This document shows positions 1 to 6,863 of a stretch of 64,000 nt of DNA, one piece after another. Location: the NCBI RefSeq assembly GCF_036240795.1, contig NZ_CP108454.1:8244001-8308000 (forward strand). The letters run 5' to 3'. The notes under the pieces were generated by a model. That model had not been told where the DNA came from. It did no database searches and was given only the letters and a program-made list of their open reading frames with translations. Numbering within the stretch: the first letter of the stretch is position 1; each line of letters opens with the position of its first letter. This DNA is from Streptomyces sp. NBC_01268 (GTDB taxonomy: Bacteria > Actinomycetota > Actinomycetes > Streptomycetales > Streptomycetaceae). Made by a program: the position numbers and the translations under genes.

Positions 1-663
1 ACGCTGCGCGGTCTCATCCCCGCCTTGGAGGAGGCGGCGCGCGCCGTGCCCACCTTCCAGGCCGAGGAGGCTCGGGCGGAGGCGTACGGCGCGCGATCGC
101 TGTTCGAGTTCAACCGCAAGATCTACCCGGTGAACCCGGACGCCTGGAACCCGGCCAACCACTTCCAGGTCGACCTGGCCGCGATGGAGTGGGAGCGCAA
201 CGACTACCAGCCGAACCCGCAAGCGCCCGTGGTCCCGGGGCTGGAGGCCCACACCGTCGACAAGCACGTCGGGCTCACTCCGGAGCAGCTCACGCACCGG
301 CTGCGCGACCAGGGCACCGACCCCGCGTCGACCTTCCGCGACCTGCCATCCGCCCAGGAGTACGTCAACGCGGCCGTGAACGACCCCGCCAAGAAGGACA
401 TGCTGGACAATTGGATACGCAGGCAGGAACAGAAGGTGTTGAACGGCACCTTCAATCCAGAGTCCACCCAGAACTGGGACTTCCCGGTCAAGGACGCCAA
501 CGGGCAGGCCGTAGAGGTCGGCACCTCCGTCAGCCAGGCGGACTTCGCCGCGCAGGGCTACGCGGCGACCGGAACCCCCGTGCACACCGTGCACGTGTCC
601 CTCGCCTACTCGCCCGAGACCAAGTCGCTCTACGTGCTGACCGCCTATCCGAAGGCCCCCTAG
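1..663 (+). CDS. Polymorphic toxin C-terminus, CdiA-type RNase A-like domain (5' partial)
   Basis: Frame 1 is open from the first base, so only the last 220 residues of a longer protein are seen. The final ~135 residues look like the bacterial CdiA-CT RNase A-like domain: a KHVG histidine at about residue 89, an Arg 11 residues later (HRLRD), an STF.DL..A segment, and a terminal TAYP motif. In the Yersinia kristensenii member of this family the active site is His, Arg 11 residues on, then Thr and Tyr two apart near the end (from memory); all four are present here in the same spacing. The likely role is an RNA-cleaving toxin delivered to neighbouring cells by a larger N-terminal carrier outside the window. 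The next gene starts 1 base after the stop, as expected for toxin plus immunity. The RNase fold call is family-based inference; delivery route is unknown. Confidence 0.8.
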   Translation, partial: TLRGLIPALEEAARAVPTFQAEEARAEAYGARSLFEFNRKIYPVNPDAWNPANHFQVDLAAMEWERNDYQPNPQAPVVPGLEAHTVDKHVGLTPEQLTHRLRDQGTDPASTFRDLPSAQEYVNAAVNDPAKKDMLDNWIRRQEQKVLNGTFNPESTQNWDFPVKDANGQAVEVGTSVSQADFAAQGYAATGTPVHTVHVSLAYSPETKSLYVLTAYPKAP

Positions 664-664
664 C

Positions 665-1333
665 ATGCCTCAGGTGACCGAACCCACCAACGCCCTGTTC
701 ACCGGCGGTGTCCTCGCCCGTGTCGTCGATCTCGCCGCGTCCTCGCGGAATCCCGGAGGCGACCCGCTGGAAGACGAACTGCAGCGCTTCGCCCGGGTCC
801 TGCAGGACTCGCACGCGATCGCCTGGGTCATGCCGCTCGACGCGGTGGCGGCGCTGCTCGACGGCCTCGCGGAGGAATACGGCACGGAGCAGTACGCCGG
901 CCGGCCCGCAGGCTTCCGCGCCCGGCTCGACCGGGCCGCCGGAGACGAGCCCGTGGCCGGATTCCTGCAGTCTCTGGCCTCGCTCTTCCGCGCACCCTGG
1001 TTCGCCGCCTGCCCCGGCCTGGACGAACTGCCGCTCTCGCAGTGGGAGGCGCTGGCCCGGTTCGACCTCGTGAACGGCTTCGCGTCACAGCTCCCCACGG
1101 GGGAGTACGACCGTGATCCTCGGGCGGAGGCGCGCAGGCTTGTGCGCATGGACCACCCCGACTGCCACGAGCGGATCGCCGCCCTCGCCGGGGAACTCCA
1201 GCGCGTCCTCTACATGTTCCACACCCCGGAGGCACTGGACGCCGCATTCGCGCCCGTGATGCCGTCCGTGACGCACGAGCGGCTGAGCCTCCTGCTCGAC
1301 GCCGTGCACACCCACTTCGCCCAAGAGCATTGA
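665..1333 (+). CDS. Hypothetical protein, candidate immunity protein to the upstream toxin
   Basis: A 222-residue soluble, probably helical protein starting with ATG one base after the toxin stop. No signal peptide, membrane segment or catalytic motif is visible and I do not recognise the family. Position directly after an RNase A-like toxin, without a gap, suggests a cognate immunity protein. The recognisable CdiI-type immunity gene lies further down at 2433, so this could instead be an accessory or chaperone. Function rests on context alone. Confidence 0.6.
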   Translation: MPQVTEPTNALFTGGVLARVVDLAASSRNPGGDPLEDELQRFARVLQDSHAIAWVMPLDAVAALLDGLAEEYGTEQYAGRPAGFRARLDRAAGDEPVAGFLQSLASLFRAPWFAACPGLDELPLSQWEALARFDLVNGFASQLPTGEYDRDPRAEARRLVRMDHPDCHERIAALAGELQRVLYMFHTPEALDAAFAPVMPSVTHERLSLLLDAVHTHFAQEH

Positions 1334-1357
1334 CCCGAGACGCAAGGAGCGATCACC

Positions 1358-1765
1358 GTGCCCATCGATCCCGACCTCGACGTGTCGGAGGAGGACCTCA
1401 CCCGTCTCGCGGACGACCTGGACGCGATGCAGGAGCACCTCGACGGGCAGGTGCGCCGCATGGACGCCATCGTCGACCGGGCCGAGGCCCGCTGGCGCAG
1501 CCCGGCGGCGACGGCGTACCGGAAGCTGCACCGGGAGGCCGGCGCGGACGCGGTACGGATCAGGGAGATCCTCGGGGTCCTGGAACAGGCGGTCCGGATG
1601 AGCCGGGACGGGTTCACCCGCCAGGAGCTGGACACTCTGCGGCGGCTGCGCGCGGAGAGCGACTCGGTCGACGCGGCGGCGGAGGTGCGCGCCCTCTCCG
1701 GCGAGGGCCCCGCCGCCGGACAGGGCGGGCCGGAGGCTCCGCGCAGCAGGATCAGCGACATCTAG
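1358..1765 (+). CDS. WXG100-like small helical protein
   Basis: 135 residues starting at GTG with a good AAGGAG site at 1343-1348. The first ~100 residues predict two long helices joined by a turn carrying WRSPAA, which resembles the W-x-G hairpin of type VII (ESX) substrates, followed by a charged Gly/Pro-rich tail. It precedes a clearer WXG100 protein (1788-2090) by 22 bases, so the two may form a heterodimer. In toxin loci such proteins usually act as secretion partners; that role is inferred. Confidence 0.6.
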   Translation: MPIDPDLDVSEEDLTRLADDLDAMQEHLDGQVRRMDAIVDRAEARWRSPAATAYRKLHREAGADAVRIREILGVLEQAVRMSRDGFTRQELDTLRRLRAESDSVDAAAEVRALSGEGPAAGQGGPEAPRSRISDI

Positions 1766-1787
1766 GAAGGGCGAGGGGGGACGACGT

Positions 1788-2090
1788 ATGAGCGACGACG
1801 GCTCGATCTCCGTCGACATCGGCGCGCTGCGCGAGATCGCGGGAGACCTGGAGGACATCCTGCGCAAGCTGGACGAGCGTCTGAGCGCGCTGTACGACCG
1901 TACGGTTCCGGTCGTCCTCGCGTGGAAGGGCGAGGCGCGGGAGGCGTTCGTGGACGAACTCGACCGCTGGGACCGCCAGATGACGGACCTGCGCGCGGCG
2001 CAGGCGTGGCTGCACGCCATCGCGGCCACGGGGCACGCCAACTACTCCGCCGCACAGCGGGCCACGCTCCGCGGATGGGGTGGAGCCTGA
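1788..2090 (+). CDS. WXG100 family protein
   Basis: 100 residues with a central WKG motif at about residue 46 flanked by two amphipathic helices, the length and architecture of ESAT-6/WXG100 proteins exported by type VII systems. Preceded by GGGGGGACG just before ATG. Lies between a WXG-like gene and a degenerate RNase A-like gene in one tight operon. No ESX ATPase or membrane genes are in the window, so the secretion machinery would be elsewhere. Confidence 0.75.
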   Translation: MSDDGSISVDIGALREIAGDLEDILRKLDERLSALYDRTVPVVLAWKGEAREAFVDELDRWDRQMTDLRAAQAWLHAIAATGHANYSAAQRATLRGWGGA

Positions 2091-2091
2091 G

Positions 2092-2424
2092 ATGACCCTG
2101 CCCTCCGTCCGTGCCCGGTCCGACCGGGCCGCGACCTATCCGGACCTTGAGACCGCCCAGTGGGCGACCCAGCAGGCCATCACCCTCAACGAGCAGGTCA
2201 TCCACCGCTGGCTGGCCCAGTCGGCCCGGCGGCGGCTGGTCGTCGAGGCGGCCTGGCCCACGCGCCCCGAGCCGGTGGGCTCGGTCCTGACCGTCGGCAT
2301 GATGCTCGCCGGCCAGCAGCCCCTCCCTGTGCGGGCGGCCCGGGTGGTGCTGCTCAGGGCCGCCCCCGGCGACGCCGCGCCGCAAGGCTTCACCGTCCAC
2401 ACGAGTTTTCCCGTCGACCTGTAG
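2092..2424 (+). CDS. Degenerate RNase A-like (CdiA-CT) domain protein
   Basis: 110 residues from ATG 2092 (GGAG at 2082-2085; an in-frame GTG at 2080 is less likely). It aligns by eye with the C-terminal part of the toxin at 1-663: ATYPDLETAQ matches STFRDLPSAQ, VGS matches VGT, and the end VHTSFP matches VLTAYP. The N-terminal part that carries the catalytic His and Arg is absent and the terminal Tyr is Phe. It is therefore probably not an active nuclease. It is followed 8 bases later by a CdiI-type gene. It may be a decayed toxin module, a decoy, or a regulatory partner. Confidence 0.65.
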   Translation: MTLPSVRARSDRAATYPDLETAQWATQQAITLNEQVIHRWLAQSARRRLVVEAAWPTRPEPVGSVLTVGMMLAGQQPLPVRAARVVLLRAAPGDAAPQGFTVHTSFPVDL

Positions 2425-2432
2425 AGGCCCCC

Positions 2433-3095
2433 GTGTCCCTGAACCCCGCCGAGCACGACCGGAAGTACGGCGAGCTCGACCAGGTCGTCCGCGCCCACCT
2501 GGGGCTCGGGCCTCACGCGCCCGAGGCCCTGACCGGTTACCTGCGCCAGGCCTGGCGCACCCGGCCCTGGGCCGTCGCCGTAGCCGCCGCCCAGCTCCGG
2601 GCCTACGCGGACAATCCACCCGGGCGGCTGCGCCTGCGGCTCGGCGAGTACTACCGGCTGCCCGACGTGGGGCTGCCCCCCGAGGAGATCCGCGACTGGC
2701 TGATCGCCTTGGCGGACCGGCTCGACGCTTCCCTGGCGAGCGGTGAGGCACCGCCGCCCGGTACGCCCGGTACTCCCTGGGAGTGGAGGGCGCGCTTTCC
2801 GGAGCTGGCGCAGCTGCTCGGCGGCTGGTTCTCTCAGGACATGCCGGACGAGTTCGGCGATCATGAGAGCGCGCTCGCCGACTACCTGGCAGGCACGGAC
2901 CCGGGTCTCGCGGCCCAGCTGACGGGCGAGCTGCATGACCTGCTCGCGTTGCCGCTCGACGAGGACGACCTCGCCCTGGCCCTGACCGCCCTCGGCGGGG
3001 AGGTCGAGCCACCCGCGCCGTACGGCCCGGGCGCCTGGCTCGCCGCGCTGGCCATGCGGCTGCGCGACCGCAGCGGGGGGCCGTCGGCCGGATGA
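2433..3095 (+). CDS. CdiI-type contact-dependent inhibition immunity protein
   Basis: 220 residues from GTG 2433. The C-terminal ~95 residues contain the pattern FPELAQLLGGWFSQD, then an acidic D.E.AL..YL stretch, EL..LL, and a closing LG...P..YG...WL..LA segment. This fits the CdiI_2-like immunity family often found beside RNase A-like toxins in actinobacteria. The N-terminal ~100 residues are another helical region. It would bind and block an RNase A-like toxin in the cytoplasm; which of the two RNase A-like proteins it neutralises cannot be told from sequence. Confidence 0.7.
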   Translation: MSLNPAEHDRKYGELDQVVRAHLGLGPHAPEALTGYLRQAWRTRPWAVAVAAAQLRAYADNPPGRLRLRLGEYYRLPDVGLPPEEIRDWLIALADRLDASLASGEAPPPGTPGTPWEWRARFPELAQLLGGWFSQDMPDEFGDHESALADYLAGTDPGLAAQLTGELHDLLALPLDEDDLALALTALGGEVEPPAPYGPGAWLAALAMRLRDRSGGPSAG

Positions 3096-3164
3096 GTCCG
3101 GGGCCACCGGGAGGCGCTGAGGAGCGCGAGCTCTCCCGCGGAGTCCAGCAGCCGTTCCGCTCTT

Positions 3165-3416
3165 CACCGTCGACGCCACCCGGACCCAGGTCGCCGTCCA
3201 CCGCATCGGCGTCCACACCACCCTCGGCACTCATGACGAAGGCGTGCAGATCGCGCAGGACCTGAACGTCAGCCTTATGCCGACCGGCGACCGCCACCGC
3301 CGACCGCCGACCGCCGAACGGCGCGCTCGCGCCTGGACCGACACGGCCCGTATGTGGCACGCGCTCGGCAACGGCGACCAGGCGTTCGCCGCGGCTCACA
3401 GGGGTCTTCGGCTGTC
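3165..3416 (+). pseudogene. Remnant of an HTH/TPR-type regulator C-terminus
   Basis: A coherent reading frame (VAVHRIGVHTTLGTHDEGVQIAQDL, later RARAWTDTARMWHALGNGDQAFAA) resembles the tetratricopeptide tail of Streptomyces XRE-type regulators, but no HTH or start is present. Its last part shares 24 exact bases with 6539-6562. The rest of the 3096-3596 gap holds the 8-mer repeat at 3415-3462 and nothing else I can name. Confidence 0.4.
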
Positions 3417-3462
3417 GGCATGCCGGCATGCCGGCATGTCGGCATGTCGGCATGCCGGCGTG
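3415..3462 (+). repeat. Six tandem copies of an 8-mer, [TC]CGGCATG
   Basis: 48 bases made of six 8-base units with consensus YCGGCATG; adjacent units form CCGGCATGCCGG palindromes. It sits 135-180 bases upstream of the FAD monooxygenase gene. It may be a regulator-binding array or simple slippage; the palindromic units favour protein binding or hairpin formation. Confidence 0.85.
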
Positions 3463-3596
3463 ACCACGGTGCCTCTGTGCCGTTAGGCCCGACGGATTGC
3501 GGTTTCGACGTGTGGTCCGTGCGGCAAAGCCCACGAGAGGCCCCCGTGTCTGCGGTGCCGGCCCTCGGCCCGGTCTCTAGGGGAGTGGAGTCACAG

Positions 3597-4976
3597 GTGA
3601 AGCCAGTTCGAAGCAGCAGGGGGGCGGGAGCGGGACACGCCGTGGTCGTCGGCTCGGGCATCAGCGGGCTGTGTGCGGCCCGCGCGCTCAGCGAGTCGTT
3701 CGAGCGGGTCACTCTCGTGGAACGGGACACGGTGACGGGGGACGGAACCCCCAGGCGCGGGGTGCCGCAGGGAGCGCACGTGCATTCCCTGACGTCGCGT
3801 GGTGTCAGGGTCCTGGAGGATTTCTTCCCCGGTTTCGTCGAGGAGTTGTCCGCGGAGGGGGCCTCCGTGGTGGAGGCCCTGAGCGAACTCGACATCGTGT
3901 TCTTCGGCTCCCGGTTGCGACGGGTGCCTCTGGACAGCGTCCTCCAGGTGAGCCGGCCGTTCCTGGAGGACCGGCTGCGCAGCAAGGTCTGCGCCCTTGC
4001 CAACGTCACCTTCAGGAAGGGGTTGGAGGCTGCCGAGCCGGTCGCCGGGGAAGGCGCCCGGGTCACGGGCGTGCGGCTGTCCCGCCCGGGCGTGCCGGAG
4101 TCCGGTGAGGTCCTCGACGCGGACCTCGTCGTGGATGCCATGGGCCGGGCCGGACGCGGTGCGACCTGGCTCACGTCCCTCGGGTACGACAAGCCCCGCG
4201 AAAGGCGCCTCGGTGTCGATGTCGCCTACGCCAGCCGCCGCTTCCGCATCGCTGCGGACGCGGTCCGCACGGACAAGGGTGTGCTGATCGGCGCGACGCC
4301 CGCCCGTCCTCGGGGCCTGGTCCTCACCCGCCAGGAGAACGACCTGTGGGTGCTGTCCCAGTACGGGTTCGGCAAGCACAACCACCCGCCGACCGCCCCT
4401 GAGGAGTTCCTCCTCTTCGCCAAGGAGCTGCTCCCGGGCGGCGCCTGGGAGACCCTCCAGAGAGCCGAGCCGGTCACGGACGTCACCGCGTTCAAGTACC
4501 CGGCGTCCGTACGGCGGGACTTCCACCGGCTCCGCAGCCTTCCTGACGGGCTCCTGTCCATCGGTGACGCGCTGTGCAGTCTCAACCCGATCTACGGGGC
4601 GGGCATGACGGTCGCCGCCCTGGAGGCCGCCGCGCTGCGCGTCTGCCTGGCCGAGGGCGCGCGGGACCTTCCGCGGCGCTTCTACAAGGCAGCCGCCCGG
4701 ACCTCGTATCTGCCCTGGCTGTTCTCCACCCTCGCCGACAGATCGCTGCCCTTCGTGCCGGGCACCCATCCGGTCGTCGCCCGCACCCTGGCCGGCTCGT
4801 TCCAGGCCACCATGCGAGCCGCCTCTGCCGATGCCCACGTCGCCGCCGCCGTATGGAACGCCGTCAGTCTGACCGGCTCCCCGGCCGCTCTGGCCCGGCC
4901 GCGTGTCGTGGCCTCCGTGCTGCGGCAGTGGTCACCCCGCGCCGACAGCAGGCGGCCTGTCCGGACGCCGAACTGA
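3597..4976 (+). CDS. FAD-dependent monooxygenase, polyether-epoxidase-like
   Basis: 459 residues from GTG 3597, preceded by GGAG at 3587-3590 (the frame is open further upstream but without a better site). An N-terminal VVGSGISG dinucleotide fold binds FAD, with an acidic residue ending the second strand (LVERD). The GD motif GDALCSLNPIYGAGM near residue 320 contacts the flavin. This last motif and overall length resemble epoxidases that act on polyene chains in polyether biosynthesis (MonCI type). The next gene is an NTF2-like protein, a fold also used by polyether epoxide hydrolases. No polyketide synthase is nearby, so substrate is unknown. Confidence 0.7.
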   Translation: MKPVRSSRGAGAGHAVVVGSGISGLCAARALSESFERVTLVERDTVTGDGTPRRGVPQGAHVHSLTSRGVRVLEDFFPGFVEELSAEGASVVEALSELDIVFFGSRLRRVPLDSVLQVSRPFLEDRLRSKVCALANVTFRKGLEAAEPVAGEGARVTGVRLSRPGVPESGEVLDADLVVDAMGRAGRGATWLTSLGYDKPRERRLGVDVAYASRRFRIAADAVRTDKGVLIGATPARPRGLVLTRQENDLWVLSQYGFGKHNHPPTAPEEFLLFAKELLPGGAWETLQRAEPVTDVTAFKYPASVRRDFHRLRSLPDGLLSIGDALCSLNPIYGAGMTVAALEAAALRVCLAEGARDLPRRFYKAAARTSYLPWLFSTLADRSLPFVPGTHPVVARTLAGSFQATMRAASADAHVAAAVWNAVSLTGSPAALARPRVVASVLRQWSPRADSRRPVRTPN

Positions 4977-4990
4977 AAGGAACGACTGCC

Positions 4991-5425
4991 ATGCAATTCG
5001 ATGAGAACGAGCGCAGGGACTTCGTGGATCGCTGGGTGGCGGTGTGGAACACGCCCACGGGCAGTAGGGACGCCCTGCAGTTCTACACGGAAGACGGCGA
5101 GATCGTGGACAAGGCGATCGACCACACCTACCGCGGTCACGAAGAGCTCTACGAGTACTTCAGCTACGCCGACCAGATCCTCTGCGACTTCGACGTGTCC
5201 AGTGAGCAGGTACTGATCGGCCCCTCACACGCGGTGGCCCATCTGCGCTTCGAGACGACCATCAAGGAGCCCTTCCTGTGCCTCCCAGAGTCAAGCCGGG
5301 GCAAGAGGATCTCGCTGTACATGATGAGCCTGCTCGAATTCGCGGACGACGGCCGGATCGTGCGCGGCACCGACGTCTACGACCGCGTGCCCGTACTCCA
5401 GCAGCTCGGCGTACTGCCCGCCTGA
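4991..5425 (+). CDS. SnoaL/NTF2-like protein
   Basis: 144 residues from ATG 4991 with AAGGA at 4977-4981, 14 bases after the monooxygenase stop, so probably co-transcribed. The cone-shaped alpha+beta NTF2/SnoaL fold is suggested by the N-terminal helix (FVDRWVAVWN), YTEDGEIVD, YRGHEELYEYF and a closing LEFADDGRIVRGTDVYD strand pair. Acidic residues lining such pockets act in epoxide hydrolases and polyketide cyclases. Pairing with an epoxidase-like enzyme suggests opening of the epoxide; this is inference. Confidence 0.65.
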   Translation: MQFDENERRDFVDRWVAVWNTPTGSRDALQFYTEDGEIVDKAIDHTYRGHEELYEYFSYADQILCDFDVSSEQVLIGPSHAVAHLRFETTIKEPFLCLPESSRGKRISLYMMSLLEFADDGRIVRGTDVYDRVPVLQQLGVLPA

Positions 5426-5571
5426 CCCTCACCCGGGGGCCGGCCGCTGTGGACCATCGGCACCTCGTCGCGGACGTGGCCGGGTACTGCACGCTGAGCA
5501 CCGCGGGCGACCGCTTCCTGCCGGTGGAGCCGGCCGCGGATCCTCGACACACGTCTATGGTTCGCGCCTGC

Positions 5572-6336
5572 TCACAGTTCCCGTAGGGCGGGCAGTAGTT
5601 CGTCGTTCACCGGCCACCCGGCGAGGGACCAGCGGAACTGGTCGTGTGCCCGAGCGATCGCCGCGTCGCGGTCGGTGTCGTAGCAGACGGGCAGCTGACC
5701 TATGCGTGGCTTGCCCGCCCCGCCGTGCGCGTCGAACGCCTCCAGCAGCTCCCGACGGGGTTCCGTGGCGATCACCAGGTCCCCGTACTGGCCGGCGATG
5801 GTGCAGGAGCGTTCGCCGGATACCGCGATGCCGATCGGAGGGGGCTCGTCGGCGAGGTCCCAGAGGCGGGCGTTCTCGACGTCGAAGTGAGGACCGTGGT
5901 GGCTGACGGTCTCTCCGGCCAGCAGGAGGCGGATGATCTGGGCAGCTTCTTCGAGCATGTCCAGCCGGATGGGGGCAGCTGGCCAGCCGGCGCCGACGAT
6001 GTGTTCGTTGAGGTTCTCGCCCGAGCCGAGGCCGAGCCGGAAGCGCCCTTGGGAGAGGAGTTGCATGGTCGCGGCTTTCTGGGCGACCACGGCCGGGTGG
6101 TACCGGAAGGTCGGGCAGGTCACGAAGGTCATCAACGGGAGCGTGGACGTGGCCTGCGCGGCGGCGCCCAGGACGCTCCACGCGTACGGCGCGTGTCCTT
6201 GTGATTCCAGCCGGGGAAAGGAGTGGTCAGAGATCACGGAGAAGTCGAAGCCGGCTCTCTCCGCACCCACTGCGTGGGCGATCAGTTCACGGGGCCCGCT
6301 CTGCTCGGTCATCATCGTGTAGCCGAAGAGCACCAT
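5572..6336 (-). CDS. LLM-class F420-dependent oxidoreductase, C-terminally shortened
   Basis: 254 residues when started at ATG 6336 (MVLFGYTMMTEQSG, the normal N-terminus of the family; longer in-frame extensions lack similarity). It has the TIM-barrel luciferase-like pattern: ERAGFDFSVISDH, LGLGSGENLNEH, and LLLAGETVSHHGPHF. Family members of the F420-G6P-dehydrogenase-like group usually run about 315-320 residues, so some 60 residues are missing after WPVNDELLPALREL. The stop lies 147 bases from the convergent NTF2-like gene. It may be inactive. The substrate is unknown. Confidence 0.6.
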   Translation of the reverse strand: MVLFGYTMMTEQSGPRELIAHAVGAERAGFDFSVISDHSFPRLESQGHAPYAWSVLGAAAQATSTLPLMTFVTCPTFRYHPAVVAQKAATMQLLSQGRFRLGLGSGENLNEHIVGAGWPAAPIRLDMLEEAAQIIRLLLAGETVSHHGPHFDVENARLWDLADEPPPIGIAVSGERSCTIAGQYGDLVIATEPRRELLEAFDAHGGAGKPRIGQLPVCYDTDRDAAIARAHDQFRWSLAGWPVNDELLPALREL

Positions 6337-6461
6337 AGACACCAGAGTGAGGCCACTCACCTGTGTGCACGAGCCGGTGCGACAGACAGCCGGTGATCCC
6401 TCCCGCCTAGGCCGCCGGCAGGCCCGGCGTGTACCGCCCCGCAGGCCGATACACGACTCCT

Positions 6462-6493
6462 CGCTCATGCCCTCTCCCAGGAGGGCATGAGCG
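6462..6493. repeat. 13-bp perfect inverted repeat with 6-base loop
   Basis: Arms at 6462-6474 and 6481-6493 are exact reverse complements (core GCTCATGCCCTC). No T-run follows. It lies upstream of the minus-strand oxidoreductase and of the regulator remnant at 6539, so it may be an operator or a stem remnant of a lost element. Confidence 0.75.
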
Positions 6494-6538
6494 CTGCCAC
6501 CGACGTGCCGGACATCGGCACCGGAACGGGGCTCTGGT

Positions 6539-6700
6539 CAACGGCGACCAGGCGTTCGCCGCACTGCGCCGTGTCTGGCCGGTGGTGGGCGCTGGGCGGC
6601 GGGCGCATTTGCCGAGGAGCCGCGACGGGCATTGCGGGCCCGGAAGGCTGCATCGGTCGAGTGACGACGGGCCAGGTTGCGCACCGGCCGACGCGAGGCA
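6539..6700 (+). pseudogene. Second remnant of the HTH/TPR-type regulator
   Basis: Starts with the same 24 bases as 3369-3392 and reads VNGDQAFAALRRVWP in frame before similarity ends. No start or complete domain is present. Together with 3165-3416 it brackets the epoxidase/NTF2/F420 block in direct orientation. The remaining 6337-6863 sequence holds the hairpin at 6462-6493 and the repeats at 6709-6743. Confidence 0.3.
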
Positions 6701-6708
6701 AGCGGTTG

Positions 6709-6743
6709 TAACGGTGTCCCAAATTGTTAACGGTGTCCCAAAT
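6709..6743 (+). promoter_or_regulatory. Two 16-base direct repeats upstream of the hydrogenase block
   Basis: TAACGGTGTCCCAAAT occurs exactly at 6709-6724 and 6728-6743, 19 bases apart centre to centre (about two helical turns), 120 bases before hypX. Such phasing suits a dimeric activator or repressor. Local AT content is higher than its surroundings. The GTGTCCCAAA word is also reminiscent of some insertion-sequence ends, so an IS scar is the alternative. Confidence 0.5.
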
Positions 6744-6863
6744 GGGTGAGGTAGGGGTGCGTCGCCGCCGGTCCGACGTTCCCCGTGCCGGAAGATTGCC
6801 AAGGCTGCGGGTCACCCGGCGGCCTGAGGGCGACGGCTTCCACGGCACCTGGGAAGGGCTGTC

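Noticed and set aside
3410..3470. Short repeats considered as a CRISPR array
   Set aside because: Units are 8 bases without spacers. No CRISPR array or cas gene is present in the window.
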